Assembly: GCF_018860805.1 (NCBI RefSeq)
Contig: NZ_JAHKQR010000011.1
Location: 986,366 to 1,050,365, forward strand
Reading direction: 5' to 3'
DNA from: Aestuariibacter sp. A3R04
Lineage (GTDB): Bacteria; Pseudomonadota; Gammaproteobacteria; Enterobacterales; Alteromonadaceae
Length of the DNA stretch: 64,000 bases
A model generated the notes under the pieces. That model made no database searches. It saw nothing but the letters and a program-made list of their open reading frames with translations, and was not told the DNA's origin. Each line of letters begins with the position of its first letter. Position 1 is the first letter of the stretch. Of the stretch, positions 35,358 to 43,944 are shown piece after piece. The position numbers were made by a program, and so were the translations under genes.

Positions 35358-36692
35358 TTAGAATACCGAACGAATAAACATCACAAGAATGATGACTGGG
35401 CATACAAACTTGACATACCAGGGCCAGATCTTCCAGAACAAACTGTACTCGGCATTGTCATAGCCCGATTTAAGTTCTCGCAATATGTTGTCGCGACGCC
35501 AAACCCACCCAGCAAAAATACACAATGCAAAACCCAATAGCGGCTGACTGTACTGCGTGGTAGCTGCAATGACTAAACCGAATAGCACCTCGAAATTAAA
35601 AATAATCACAGCACTGCAGAAAAATATTACCATTGCCATTATCCAGACTGCACGGCTGCGTTTTTGCTTTTTATTTTCAACGAGATATGCCACGGGTACT
35701 TCAAGCATAGAAATAGATGACGTTACTGCCGCAATGACCATTAGGGCGAAAAATGCTACTGCGATGAACATGCCAATGCCCTCGATAGACTCGAATAATG
35801 CTGGCAATACATTAAAAATTAACTGATCCCCCTCAATGAGCGCGCCCGTGTCGGTGAAAATTTCAACGCCGTTATTTAGAGCCACGTACATAGCAGGAAT
35901 AATCAACATACCAGCGATGATAGCAACGCCGATATCGACCAACGCCACGGAAGCGCCAATGGAAGGTAAATTCTCGTCTTTCGAGAGATAAGATCCGTAA
36001 ACCAGCATAGTACCAACGCCAAGGGACATGGAGAAAAAAGCCTGGCCCATAGCGCTAATAAGCAAATCAGGGTCGAGGACACGGTAAAAATCAGGTACCA
36101 GAAATGCTGCCCATCCTTCCATTGCCCCGGGTTGAAAGCTTACATAGACAATTAAAGCCAGAATAATAATCACAAGTGTTGGCATCAGCCTCACCGACCA
36201 TTTCTCGATGCCTGACTTTACGCCACCTAAAACAATGCTGGCAGTTAAGGCCATAAACAGGCCGGTAAAAATCAAATTTCTGCTGTCGGAAAAACCCAAT
36301 AACCACGCTGACGTCTCATCAATACCTGCTACTGTGGTCACTGCATCGAAAAAATAGGCCAGCATCCAGCCGCCGACAATACCGTAGAAAGCGAGTATCA
36401 TTGACACTGTTACACAGCCCCACAAGCCAGTCGCAACACCTAATTTATTACCTGAAATCTTGCTTAGCGCGTCTACCATGTTGGCTCGGCTGGAACGACC
36501 GATGATCAACTCAGCCATCAATACCGGGTATGCCAGTACAAAAGCGAGTAATAAATAAACAAGTACAAATGCTGCGCCGCCGTTCGTTGCGACCTGTGTT
36601 GGAAAGCCCCAGATATTACCCAGACCCACAGCAGAACCCGCTGCAGCCAGAATAAAACCAATCCGGGATGAGAATTCACCTCGCATTGCCAT
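35358..36692 (-). CDS. neurotransmitter:sodium symporter (NSS/SNF) family transporter
   Basis: This encodes 444 residues with about 11 membrane helices. TM1 reads GFILAAAGSAVGLGNIWGFP, the NSS signature with the sodium- and substrate-binding unwound helix. Other conserved points are PVLMAELIIGR in TM2, AFFSMSLGVGTMLVYGSYLS in TM6 and ALMVIAAVTSSISMLEV in TM8. The 11-helix length is typical of bacterial members such as MhsT and Tyt1, which import hydrophobic amino acids. The substrate cannot be assigned. It is upstream of the NhaC gene and follows a terminator. Confidence 0.9.
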   Translation of the reverse strand: MAMRGEFSSRIGFILAAAGSAVGLGNIWGFPTQVATNGGAAFVLVYLLLAFVLAYPVLMAELIIGRSSRANMVDALSKISGNKLGVATGLWGCVTVSMILAFYGIVGGWMLAYFFDAVTTVAGIDETSAWLLGFSDSRNLIFTGLFMALTASIVLGGVKSGIEKWSVRLMPTLVIIILALIVYVSFQPGAMEGWAAFLVPDFYRVLDPDLLISAMGQAFFSMSLGVGTMLVYGSYLSKDENLPSIGASVALVDIGVAIIAGMLIIPAMYVALNNGVEIFTDTGALIEGDQLIFNVLPALFESIEGIGMFIAVAFFALMVIAAVTSSISMLEVPVAYLVENKKQKRSRAVWIMAMVIFFCSAVIIFNFEVLFGLVIAATTQYSQPLLGFALCIFAGWVWRRDNILRELKSGYDNAEYSLFWKIWPWYVKFVCPVIILVMFIRSVF

Positions 36693-36743
36693 AAATGTCG
36701 TCCTTTATTATTGTTTTATTTGTTTTTTATAGACACAAAAAAA

Positions 36744-36767
36744 GGGGCTGGCGTTGGTACCAGCCCC
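36744..36767 (-). terminator. prc terminator
   Basis: GGGGCTGG (36744-36751) pairs with CCAGCCCC (36760-36767); on the minus strand seven T follow. It ends the msrC-proQ-prc unit 13 bases after the prc stop. Confidence 0.88.
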
Positions 36768-36780
36768 TGTCTGTGTAACG

Positions 36781-38820
36781 CTAATGATGGTTAATTGCGT
36801 ATTTCCCAGTATCAAGCATATCGTACGTAATATTCGCAGCTTCATCCAGGAATGGATCCAGTTCTTCTAATTCTTCAGGTAAATCGTCGAGCGACTCAAC
36901 CGGTGCTTTGCCCATTCGAGCCAGTCGTTCATTAGCCCGGGCGAGTTCGTTATCAAGGGATTCTTTTTTCTTCGCTTCGCGCTCAGATTTAACTAAAGAA
37001 ATGAAATTTCTGTCTTTATTTTTCTGGTACTCAACAATATCTTCACCCAGATAAATAAACTCAGGGTCTTTCAAAACTCTGGCATTGTGTTTTGCTGCTA
37101 ATACATCCAACGCACTTTGACTGTCGCCGAAAGTCGTATAATTTGCACGGTCGATTCTGTCCCATGGCAATGCGTTTTCTTCCTGGCTTTCACCCCAGTC
37201 TGCCGGATCAATAGGCGATGGATACTTGATGTCAGGCACCACGCCTTTGTGCTGTGTACTGCCACCATCTATGCGATAAAATTTCGCAATTGTAAACTGA
37301 ACACTGCCAAGGGGATTGTCGTATAAATCGTAAATACGCCCCAACCCTCTATGCTGCTGAACTGTGCCTTTACCAAAAGTCTGTTCACCGACAATCAGGG
37401 CGCGACTGTAATCCTGCATTGCTGCAGCAAAAATTTCAGACGCTGACGCGCTGTAACGATCCACCAACACGGTAAGAGGCCCATCGTAAGCTACCTGACC
37501 ATCGGTATCCCGGTTTACACTGACCTTGCCCTCGCCGTAGCGAATTTGTACTACAGGGCCTTTTTCAATAAATAAACCGGTTAGCATGGTGGCTTCTGTT
37601 AGTGACCCGCCGCCGTTACCGCGAAGGTCAACAATAATACCTTTCACATCCTGCGCTTTAAGCGCATCAAGCTCTTTTTTTACGTCTGCGTGTAAGTTGT
37701 TGTAAAAACTGGGGATGGTTATCACACCGAGCTTTTCACCCGCGTGAGGGCCGGTCTCAGGCTCGTATACTTCTGATTTGGCAGCGCGATCCTCAAGCTT
37801 GATTTTGTCCCGAGTCAAACTCACCACTGACATTGCTTTACTGTCTGACGTACCCTTTTGTACTTGCAAGCGGACAGTGCTACCCTTTGGGCCTTTAATC
37901 AGATCAACAACTTCATCTAACCGCCAACCGACCACATCAACAAACTCTTCGTCATCCTGGGCAACACCAATGATTTTGTCTTCGGGCTTGAGTGCCTTTG
38001 ATTTATCTGCAGGCCCCCCGGGTACAACACTTTTTATGACAGTAAAATCGTCTTCGCTTTGCAATACTGCACCAATTCCTTCAAATGACAGGTTCATTTC
38101 CATTTGGAAACGATCTGCATTACGCGGAGACAGATAACTGGTGTGCGCTTCAACACTGCGAGCAAAGGAATTCATCACGGTTTGAAATACGTCTTCGCTT
38201 TCCGCTTGTTTCAAGCGTTTAATCGCGCGGGTATAGCGTTTCGTCAATAATTCTTTAGCCTCATCCCAGGTTTTATCTGCCAGAATGAGGTTTAGCGCAT
38301 CGTATTTCACACGTTGACGCCAAAGTTCGTTTAGTTCTGCTTCAGTTTCCGGCCAAGCGGCATCTTCACGGTCATAATAGAATTTGTCGTCTGCTTTTTC
38401 AAAATCGAAGGGTTTTTCTAACAGACTCAAGGCGTACTCATAACGTTCAACGCGGCGCTGAGCGCTCTTGTTGTACATGTCGTACGCTACTTGTAAATTA
38501 CCGCGACTCAGGGCGTCGTCAAAAGCGTCTTTATACTGGTCAAAAGCAGCAACATCAGATTTCAACAACACTTGTTTGTTGTTGTCGAGAGATCGCAAGA
38601 AGCGATCGTAAATTTTCTCGGACAACGCATCATCCAACGCAATTTCCTTGTAGTGTGCCCGGGTAAACAATGCACTCACACGTTTAGCCGCTACACTGTG
38701 CTGGGTTTCCTGTTGGAGCAAAGGCAAGTGTTCTACCGAATCGGCAGTTGTCGTTGCACCGGCGCCAATACCGACGGACAAAAAAGCACTGGCAATGGAA
38801 ATGCGAAGGAGTTCTTTCAT
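36781..38820 (-). CDS. prc: tail-specific periplasmic protease (Prc/Tsp)
   Basis: This encodes 679 residues from ATG 38820, preceded by GAGG and directly after the proQ stop; the open frame to 38934 overlaps proQ. A signal peptide (MKELLRISIASAFLSVGIGA, cleavage after GAG-A) is followed by an N-terminal helical part, a PDZ domain (about 240-330: FEGIGAVLQSEDDFTVIKSV) and the peptidase region with VDLRGNGGGSLTEA, YSASASEIFAAAMQDYSRAL (catalytic Ser) and GEQTFGKGTVQ (catalytic Lys). It cleaves proteins with nonpolar C-termini and processes the penicillin-binding protein FtsI and outer-membrane proteins. Confidence 0.96.
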   Translation of the reverse strand: MKELLRISIASAFLSVGIGAGATTTADSVEHLPLLQQETQHSVAAKRVSALFTRAHYKEIALDDALSEKIYDRFLRSLDNNKQVLLKSDVAAFDQYKDAFDDALSRGNLQVAYDMYNKSAQRRVERYEYALSLLEKPFDFEKADDKFYYDREDAAWPETEAELNELWRQRVKYDALNLILADKTWDEAKELLTKRYTRAIKRLKQAESEDVFQTVMNSFARSVEAHTSYLSPRNADRFQMEMNLSFEGIGAVLQSEDDFTVIKSVVPGGPADKSKALKPEDKIIGVAQDDEEFVDVVGWRLDEVVDLIKGPKGSTVRLQVQKGTSDSKAMSVVSLTRDKIKLEDRAAKSEVYEPETGPHAGEKLGVITIPSFYNNLHADVKKELDALKAQDVKGIIVDLRGNGGGSLTEATMLTGLFIEKGPVVQIRYGEGKVSVNRDTDGQVAYDGPLTVLVDRYSASASEIFAAAMQDYSRALIVGEQTFGKGTVQQHRGLGRIYDLYDNPLGSVQFTIAKFYRIDGGSTQHKGVVPDIKYPSPIDPADWGESQEENALPWDRIDRANYTTFGDSQSALDVLAAKHNARVLKDPEFIYLGEDIVEYQKNKDRNFISLVKSEREAKKKESLDNELARANERLARMGKAPVESLDDLPEELEELDPFLDEAANITYDMLDTGKYAINHH

Positions 38821-38821
38821 A

Positions 38822-39481
38822 TTACGACCTCTTGGAATTTGCCAAACGTAAGGCATCTGCGTTGACTTTGACGACCATGCCGGAGTCAAGCTGAACGTGA
38901 ATACCATCTTTAGCAACTTCAGTGATAACGGCATGCATAGGAGCTTTGCCCAACTTTACAGTTACCGAGGTACCAGACTTCATATCAGCATCAGTCAGTT
39001 TTGCCGGCGGTGTCTTACTTGGTCTGTCAGATTTAAATTTAGTTCCCTTTTTACCACGTCCTGCCGGCGCTTCGGCGTTTTCTGGTCGCGGTTTTCTGGG
39101 AGCCTGACGCTTTTCACCCGAGGCTTTCTGCTTTGCTTTGCGCTTTTCGGCGGCTTTGGCTTTGCTTTCGTCAAGCTGCTGTTTTGCATGTTCAGCATGT
39201 TCTTTTTCTATTTGAGCATCCTGATTGCCGTCAAGATCGACACGGTAAGCGCCTTCTTTAATGCTATGCAAATAACGCCAGCTGTTAGTGTAGTGTCTGA
39301 GTGTAGAGCGCAACAGTGTTTTACTGATGCGCTCTTCCTGTTCCAAGCGAGCAGCTAAATCCTGAAAAATGCCTATTTTTAAAGGACGAGCTTCGCCTTC
39401 TGTGGAAAAACAGTGAGGAAACGATTCTGCCAAAAAGGCAATGACTTCTTTACTGTTTGAAAACTTCTCTGGTTGTTCCAT
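38822..39481 (-). CDS. proQ: RNA chaperone ProQ
   Basis: This encodes 219 residues. The N-terminal FinO-like domain (about 5-110) contains SKEVIAFLAESFPHCFSTEG, RPLKIGIFQDLAARLEQEER and TLRHYTNSWRYLHSIKEGAY; a lysine/alanine-rich linker (about 95-150) and a C-terminal Tudor-like domain (MKSGTSVTVKLGKAPMHAVI) follow. ProQ binds mRNA and small RNA 3' ends. It is immediately upstream of prc, as in E. coli. In Alteromonadales the linker is longer and richer in Lys than in E. coli, as here. Confidence 0.95.
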   Translation of the reverse strand: MEQPEKFSNSKEVIAFLAESFPHCFSTEGEARPLKIGIFQDLAARLEQEERISKTLLRSTLRHYTNSWRYLHSIKEGAYRVDLDGNQDAQIEKEHAEHAKQQLDESKAKAAEKRKAKQKASGEKRQAPRKPRPENAEAPAGRGKKGTKFKSDRPSKTPPAKLTDADMKSGTSVTVKLGKAPMHAVITEVAKDGIHVQLDSGMVVKVNADALRLANSKRS

Positions 39482-39499
39482 TAATATTTTACGTGCAGG

Positions 39500-39790
39500 T
39501 TAATAATCTTCTTCATTGTCTGCATCATCCCAAGTTGCCAGCGTGTGGTCAACCCAATCAAGCAATTCATCGTCATCTATATCTAATAAATTGTCAGTTT
39601 GATGCCATGTTTCCCAAGTATAGTGCAATAAACGCTCAAGCCAATGTGTTTCGACATCATCATCTGCGCGGTCGTAAATACAGTGAAGTATAAAATTTAT
39701 GCGCTCAGCAGCTTCATCTGGTGCATCAAATTTGTCCTCCATGTCCTGTGGTGTTGCAAGCACCACGTGAATATCTACGTATTCTTTCAT
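39500..39790 (-). CDS. small acidic hypothetical protein between msrC and proQ
   Basis: This encodes 96 residues with an extremely acidic C-terminal half: LLDIDDDELLDWVDHTLATW, then DDADNEEDY. Trp and His are frequent (THWLERLLHYTWETWHQ). It starts with MKEYVDIHVVLATPQDMEDK and has no signal peptide or membrane helix. Its ATG overlaps the TGA of msrC (ATGA), so it is translated with msrC, and it is followed by proQ 18 bases later. No family recognised. The overlap and orientation argue that it is a real gene, probably an adaptor-like acidic protein. Confidence 0.65.
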   Translation of the reverse strand: MKEYVDIHVVLATPQDMEDKFDAPDEAAERINFILHCIYDRADDDVETHWLERLLHYTWETWHQTDNLLDIDDDELLDWVDHTLATWDDADNEEDY

Positions 39791-40242
39791 TGAAAGGTAT
39801 CCATAAGCGCGTTGGCTAGAGCTTCAACACCAACCTTGTCATCAGCGTCGAAGCGAGCGAAATCCGGACTATCTATATCCAGTACACCAATGAGCTCACC
39901 CTTGTGTACTAAAGGTACGACTATTTCTGAATTGGAGGCGGCATCACAGGCTATATGGCCAGCAAACGCGTGTACATCTTCTACAACCTGGGTTTCTCTG
40001 GATGCAGCGGCAGTCCCGCACACGCCCCGCCCCACTGGAATTCTTATACACGCAGGCTTGCCCTGAAAGGGCCCCAGTACCAACTGCTCATCCTTGTACA
40101 GATAAAATCCGGCCCAGTTTATTCTTTCCATACTGTTAAATATAACCGCACTTAGGTTAGCCATGTTTGCAATGAGGTCGGTTTCGCCATTCATTAGCCC
40201 CTTTGCCTGTGCCAATATCTCAGCATAAAACGTACTTTTCAA
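39787..40242 (-). CDS. msrC: free methionine-(R)-sulfoxide reductase (fRMsr, GAF domain)
   Basis: This encodes 151 residues of the GAF-domain fRMsr family (E. coli YebR/MsrC), which reduces free methionine-R-sulfoxide with thioredoxin. Key parts are MERINWAGFYLYKDEQLVLG, GKPACIRIPVGRGVCGTAAA with the two cysteines expected from the family, and HIACDAASNSEIVVPL with the third, then GVLDIDSPDFARF. The gene order msrC-proQ-prc is the one known from E. coli, with the acidic gene inserted. It protects against oxidative damage. Its downstream overlap is with the acidic gene. Confidence 0.92.
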   Translation of the reverse strand: MKSTFYAEILAQAKGLMNGETDLIANMANLSAVIFNSMERINWAGFYLYKDEQLVLGPFQGKPACIRIPVGRGVCGTAAASRETQVVEDVHAFAGHIACDAASNSEIVVPLVHKGELIGVLDIDSPDFARFDADDKVGVEALANALMDTFQ

Positions 40243-40257
40243 ACAATACCTCTGCTA

Positions 40258-40941
40258 TTAGTTGTTAATGGCGAAAGTTACATTAACCCGCGCGCTAATT
40301 TGTTGCTCTCCTGGCATGGCTGTGGAAAAACTATCCGCCTTTGCCATTTCCATGCGCATCACCGGCATTGGATAGCCCTGACCACTTTCTGACACTGACA
40401 GAACATTACCCAGCGACACGCCAAGTTCTTCTGCCAGCAGTGATGCGCGTAATCTGGCGTCTTTAACGGCGTTTATCAAGGCTTTTTGGTAGGCATTTTG
40501 TTGTTCGCTAGCAATAAACCTAAAATCTTGCACCCGATCTACCCCTCTAGACAATGCACCATCAATAATACTATCGTAGTTGTCTATATTTGTATCGGTT
40601 ATGCGCACTTCGCGACTGAGAATAAAACCGTTTTGCTGTCTGCCTTGTGGGGTTGATTCATAATAGGGATTCAAATTGATCTGCATTGACTGAACATTTT
40701 TTTCTTCAATGCCATTTTTAAGTAAAAAAGTTAGGATAGCCGACATATCGCTTTGAAGCTGACCGTTTAGCTTGGCGACTAATTCACCTCTTTCTTCAAG
40801 TACAAATGTCATAGTGTAGGCATCCGGAACAACAGCAACCCGCCCTTCCCCAGAAACCTGAATAGCCGGCTCAGCCGCTATAACGTTACCTGCAAACAAA
40901 GTAGTAAAAAGAACAATTACCGCTGAATAACGTTTTATCAT
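40258..40941 (-). CDS. SIMPL (DUF541/YggE-like) periplasmic protein
   Basis: This encodes 227 residues. A signal peptide (MIKRYSAVIVLFTTLFAGNV, cleavage after IAA) is followed by the SIMPL domain with IQVSGEGRVAVVPDAYTMTF, a typical first strand, and later DNYDSIIDGALSRGVDRVQD and ALINAVKDARLRASLLAEEL. Members such as E. coli YggE lower oxidative stress, but the mechanism is unknown. It lies 15 bases upstream of msrC, an oxidised-methionine repair enzyme, so the two probably form one unit with a shared stress theme. An alternative is a general envelope protein. Confidence 0.85.
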   Translation of the reverse strand: MIKRYSAVIVLFTTLFAGNVIAAEPAIQVSGEGRVAVVPDAYTMTFVLEERGELVAKLNGQLQSDMSAILTFLLKNGIEEKNVQSMQINLNPYYESTPQGRQQNGFILSREVRITDTNIDNYDSIIDGALSRGVDRVQDFRFIASEQQNAYQKALINAVKDARLRASLLAEELGVSLGNVLSVSESGQGYPMPVMRMEMAKADSFSTAMPGEQQISARVNVTFAINN

Positions 40942-41089
40942 ACGATCTCCTTTTCCCCGAAACCGCTTGAATACAGGTTATCGCGATTCCGGTTTTTGTC
41001 ATTGTTGTCTTCATTGTGCATCTTTTTGCCTGAATAAAAGATGAATATTCACTTAACGCTTACGCGGTATTGGCATTTTGATGTAGTCA

Positions 41090-42319
41090 TTAGCCAAAGA
41101 ACCAATAGCTCACCAAAATCGCAGCCACAATCCCAGCCAGGTCTGCAGCCAGGCAACACGCTACGGCGTAGCGAGAATGTTTTATTCCCACAGCCCCCAG
41201 ATATACAGCCAGCACATAAAAAGTGGTTTCGGTAGAACCCTGCAGTACTGACGCCAAGCGACCAGCGAAAGAATCAGCACCGTGGTGTTGCATTGTTTCT
41301 ATCATTAATGCCCTTGCTCCGCTACCGCTTAGCGGCTTCATGATTGCCGTTGGCAGCCCCTCAACGAACCGGGGATCGCCGCCCAGCACAGTAACCATAT
41401 AAGCGATGCCATTGACAACCATGTCGAGGATGCCACTTGCTCTGAGCATGCCTATGGCAATGAGCATGGCGAGCAGGAAAGGAATAAGTGATATCGCCAC
41501 TTCGAACCCTTTTTTAGCGCCATCGATAAATAGTTCATACGTATTTAGCTGTTTTCGCCAACCGGTTACCAGCACCACCACTATAAACAAAAACAGTAAA
41601 AAGTTAGCCACTACGGCCGATTGTGCTGCCAGTTCATTAGCCGCAAGAGAGGAAAAGTACACGATAACAGCCCCCAACAAGCTAAAAATCCCTACCAGGT
41701 ACAACACAACTACTCGATTTAATAAGTTCACCTTTTGTACCAAACACGTAATGAGAAGACCTGCCATTGTGGATGCACTTGTCGCGAGTAAAATAGGAAT
41801 AAATACATCTGTGGGTTGTGCTGCACCCTGCTCAGCGCGATATAAAAAAACAGCTATGGGGAACAAGGTTACCGACGAGGTATTCATCACCAAGAACAGG
41901 ATCTGGCTATTGGTAAGCGTGTCTTTTCGCGATGCAAGACTTTGCATATCTTGCATCGCTTTGATCCCAAAGGGAGTCGCTGCGTTATCAAGGCCCAACA
42001 CGTTTGCAGACATGTTCATGGTTATACTGCCTAGTGCCGGGTGATTGCGGGGTAAATCCGGCATGATTCGGCATAAAAACGGCGCGAGCACTTTAGAGAA
42101 CTTTTCAATTAACCCCGACTTTTCAGCCACTTCAAAGATGCCTAGCCAAAACGCCAACACACCAATTAAGCCAATAGCGATGTCCACACTCAACTGTGCC
42201 ATACTGGTTACTGATTGCATCACTGATTGGAAACCGCCGGGGTTGTCGCCAAAAAAACCTTGCCAGACAGTTGCCAAAAATGCGAATACGATAAACGAGA
42301 GCCAGATTCGATGAAGCAT
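41090..42319 (-). CDS. SpmA/SpmB-like nucleoside-recognition (Gate) domain membrane protein
   Basis: This encodes 409 residues with about eight membrane helices in two repeated halves: LSVDIAIGLIGVLAFWLGIF...NMSANVLGLDNAATPFGIKA in the first and SLIPFLLAMLIAIGMLRASG...IMKPLSGSGARALMIETMQH in the second. This matches a fusion of the spore maturation proteins SpmA and SpmB, a Gate-domain family found widely in non-sporulating bacteria. The substrate is unknown; a role in small-molecule transport is assumed from the fold. It is a single gene, separated from the SIMPL gene by 148 bases without further features. Confidence 0.85.
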   Translation of the reverse strand: MLHRIWLSFIVFAFLATVWQGFFGDNPGGFQSVMQSVTSMAQLSVDIAIGLIGVLAFWLGIFEVAEKSGLIEKFSKVLAPFLCRIMPDLPRNHPALGSITMNMSANVLGLDNAATPFGIKAMQDMQSLASRKDTLTNSQILFLVMNTSSVTLFPIAVFLYRAEQGAAQPTDVFIPILLATSASTMAGLLITCLVQKVNLLNRVVVLYLVGIFSLLGAVIVYFSSLAANELAAQSAVVANFLLFLFIVVVLVTGWRKQLNTYELFIDGAKKGFEVAISLIPFLLAMLIAIGMLRASGILDMVVNGIAYMVTVLGGDPRFVEGLPTAIMKPLSGSGARALMIETMQHHGADSFAGRLASVLQGSTETTFYVLAVYLGAVGIKHSRYAVACCLAADLAGIVAAILVSYWFFG

Positions 42320-42422
42320 AATACTTTATTTCTAATTAATGGTGGATGCAGTGTACATTAATTCCTGAATTATGTTGTCGATTTCTGTTAAACCGCTGAT
42401 AAACCGTGATTTGATTTTTAAG

Positions 42423-42506
42423 GCAAGACTTTAAGCTTGCAATGAAAAAAGCAAGTAATTAAGCTTGCATTAAGAAAAGCAAGCCTTCAATATTGCTAAA
42501 GTAAAA
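42423..42506 (+). repeat. 28-bp tandem repeats upstream of the SatD-like gene
   Basis: Three consecutive 28-base units start at 42423, 42451 and 42479. Each begins GCAAG; the first two share AAGCTTGCA 5 bases further on, so GCAAG and its complement CTTGC alternate at 13 and 15 base spacing. The third unit is degenerate. All end in an A-rich run. They end about 30 bases before the ATG and could be operators for a regulator, perhaps the SatD-like product itself. Confidence 0.7.
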
Positions 42507-42535
42507 TCTGAGTCATGACAAAATAAGGAGTCACT

Positions 42536-43174
42536 ATGCTTGCGGTACTCACCGGTGATCTGGTGCAATCGACAAAATTAGAGGCCACAGCATATCAGGC
42601 CATTATTGACGCAATGGAAGCTTATTTTCAAACCTTGCATCAGCACCATGGCGTCGATTATGAAATCTATCGCGGCGACGGATTTCAGTTGGTTTTCACT
42701 CAACCGGAAGCCGCAATCACGGTGATGATTCAGACAAAGTTATTTCTAAATAGCCAAGTTAAGGGGTATATCACAGACTGTACCCAATGTTTGGCCTATG
42801 GAAGTGGTCACTACAGTACAGGCAAACCAGGCCGCTCTACCGGCACCGTATTTGTGCAATCGGGCCGGGGCCTTGAAAAATCCAAGCCGGGCGAACTGCG
42901 CATCATTAGCCATGCTGCTTCATTACAGTCAGCTACTGACGTTATATGCCAACAGATGAGTTATATAATAAACAAACTCAGCGCCAAGCAAGCGGAGTTA
43001 CTCTATCATTATATCAAAGAAGGTTTTCCTGCACACAAAGTGCTGGCAAAATGGGCACACACGTCGCGTCAAAACATCAGTGAACGACTAAAAGCCGCAG
43101 GGGGCGATTTGCTACAACCGTTCATAAACTACACGAATGCCCAGCTAAACCAAAAGGACAAGCAACAACTATGA
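42536..43174 (+). CDS. SatD-like protein: cyclase-like domain with C-terminal helix-turn-helix
   Basis: This encodes 212 residues. AAGGAG precedes the ATG. The N-terminal ~130 residues follow the pattern of class III nucleotide cyclases: VLTGDLVQSTKL at the start, YEIYRGDGFQLVF near 40-52 and YGSGHYSTGKPG near 84-95, though the substrate-specifying residues are not obvious. Residues ~145-195 (LSAKQAELLYHYIKEGFPAH, then SRQNISERLKAAG) look like a helix-turn-helix. I recall proteins of this type annotated SatD and found next to DUF3307, as here: the next gene overlaps by 4 bases. It probably senses a nucleotide and regulates its own operon. Confidence 0.6.
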   Translation: MLAVLTGDLVQSTKLEATAYQAIIDAMEAYFQTLHQHHGVDYEIYRGDGFQLVFTQPEAAITVMIQTKLFLNSQVKGYITDCTQCLAYGSGHYSTGKPGRSTGTVFVQSGRGLEKSKPGELRIISHAASLQSATDVICQQMSYIINKLSAKQAELLYHYIKEGFPAHKVLAKWAHTSRQNISERLKAAGGDLLQPFINYTNAQLNQKDKQQL

Positions 43175-43896
43175 CGCTATTTTTGCTTTTGTTAGCGGCA
43201 CACTTTATTGGTGACTTCTACCTTCAACCGACAAAGTGGATAACGTGCAGACACCAAAATGGCATTCAGTCGCCAGCGTTGTTTATGCATGCGGGTGTGC
43301 ACAGTATTCTGGCAATCATTGCTTTGTGGCTTGCAGGCGCGGGGTTGTTTCATGGCTTGGCAGCTGCCGGAGTGATTACAGCAACCCATTTACTCATCGA
43401 CTGGGCTAAAGCGGGCAGGCACAGTGCCCTGGCTTTCGTTATGGATCAACTGGCCCATATTCTGGTTATTGTGTTTGTCTCACTGTCTTTTCAAACAGCA
43501 TCAATCTGGCAACTCTTACTGTCATTAAAAAACGGCCTCACCCATGAGCACATACTCTACTTAGTAGGTTATTTAATTATTTTCCGTCCTGCCAGTTTGC
43601 TTATTGCTCAATTACTCTCTCAACATACGGCGCAGTTACAAGGGGCTGACAACGACAGTTTGGGAAAAGCCGGGCGCTATATCGGCTACGTTGAACGGTT
43701 ACTGGCATTGTCTTTTATTCTGGTAGACGAATACACTGGACTTGGTTTTCTTGTCGCAACCAAAACCGTATTCCGGGTGGGCGATTTGTCACGGCAAAAA
43801 GACATGCGACTAACAGAATACATGATGTTAGGCACTTTAATGAGCTTTGCCAGCGCTCTGGTAGTTGGCTGGCTGATTGTCAAGATTGAAGGGTAA
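43171..43896 (+). CDS. DUF3307 family membrane protein
   Basis: This encodes 241 residues. The ATG overlaps the previous TGA (ATGA), so translation is coupled. Six to seven hydrophobic segments are visible. The first reads LFLLLLAAHFIGDFYLQPTK with the His-Asp and Gln-Pro positions conserved in DUF3307, and TATHLLIDWAKAGR follows in the third segment. It also has a C-terminal extension beyond the basic DUF3307 domain (LVGYLIIFRPASLLIAQLLS, then AGRYIGYVERLLALSFIL). The conserved His and Asp suggest metal binding or catalysis in the membrane; the activity is unknown. Probably an effector of the SatD-like partner. Confidence 0.75.
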   Translation: MTLFLLLLAAHFIGDFYLQPTKWITCRHQNGIQSPALFMHAGVHSILAIIALWLAGAGLFHGLAAAGVITATHLLIDWAKAGRHSALAFVMDQLAHILVIVFVSLSFQTASIWQLLLSLKNGLTHEHILYLVGYLIIFRPASLLIAQLLSQHTAQLQGADNDSLGKAGRYIGYVERLLALSFILVDEYTGLGFLVATKTVFRVGDLSRQKDMRLTEYMMLGTLMSFASALVVGWLIVKIEG

Positions 43897-43944
43897 AAGA
43901 CCAGCAGGAAATAGCCAGCCTTCCCTGAAATCAATTGAAGAGAC

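Noticed and set aside
41406-42044. A 212-codon plus-strand frame opposite the SpmA/SpmB-like gene
   Set aside because: Its residues are typical of the antisense of a membrane protein (many Ser, Thr, Lys, Asn) and the minus-strand gene has a clear family match.
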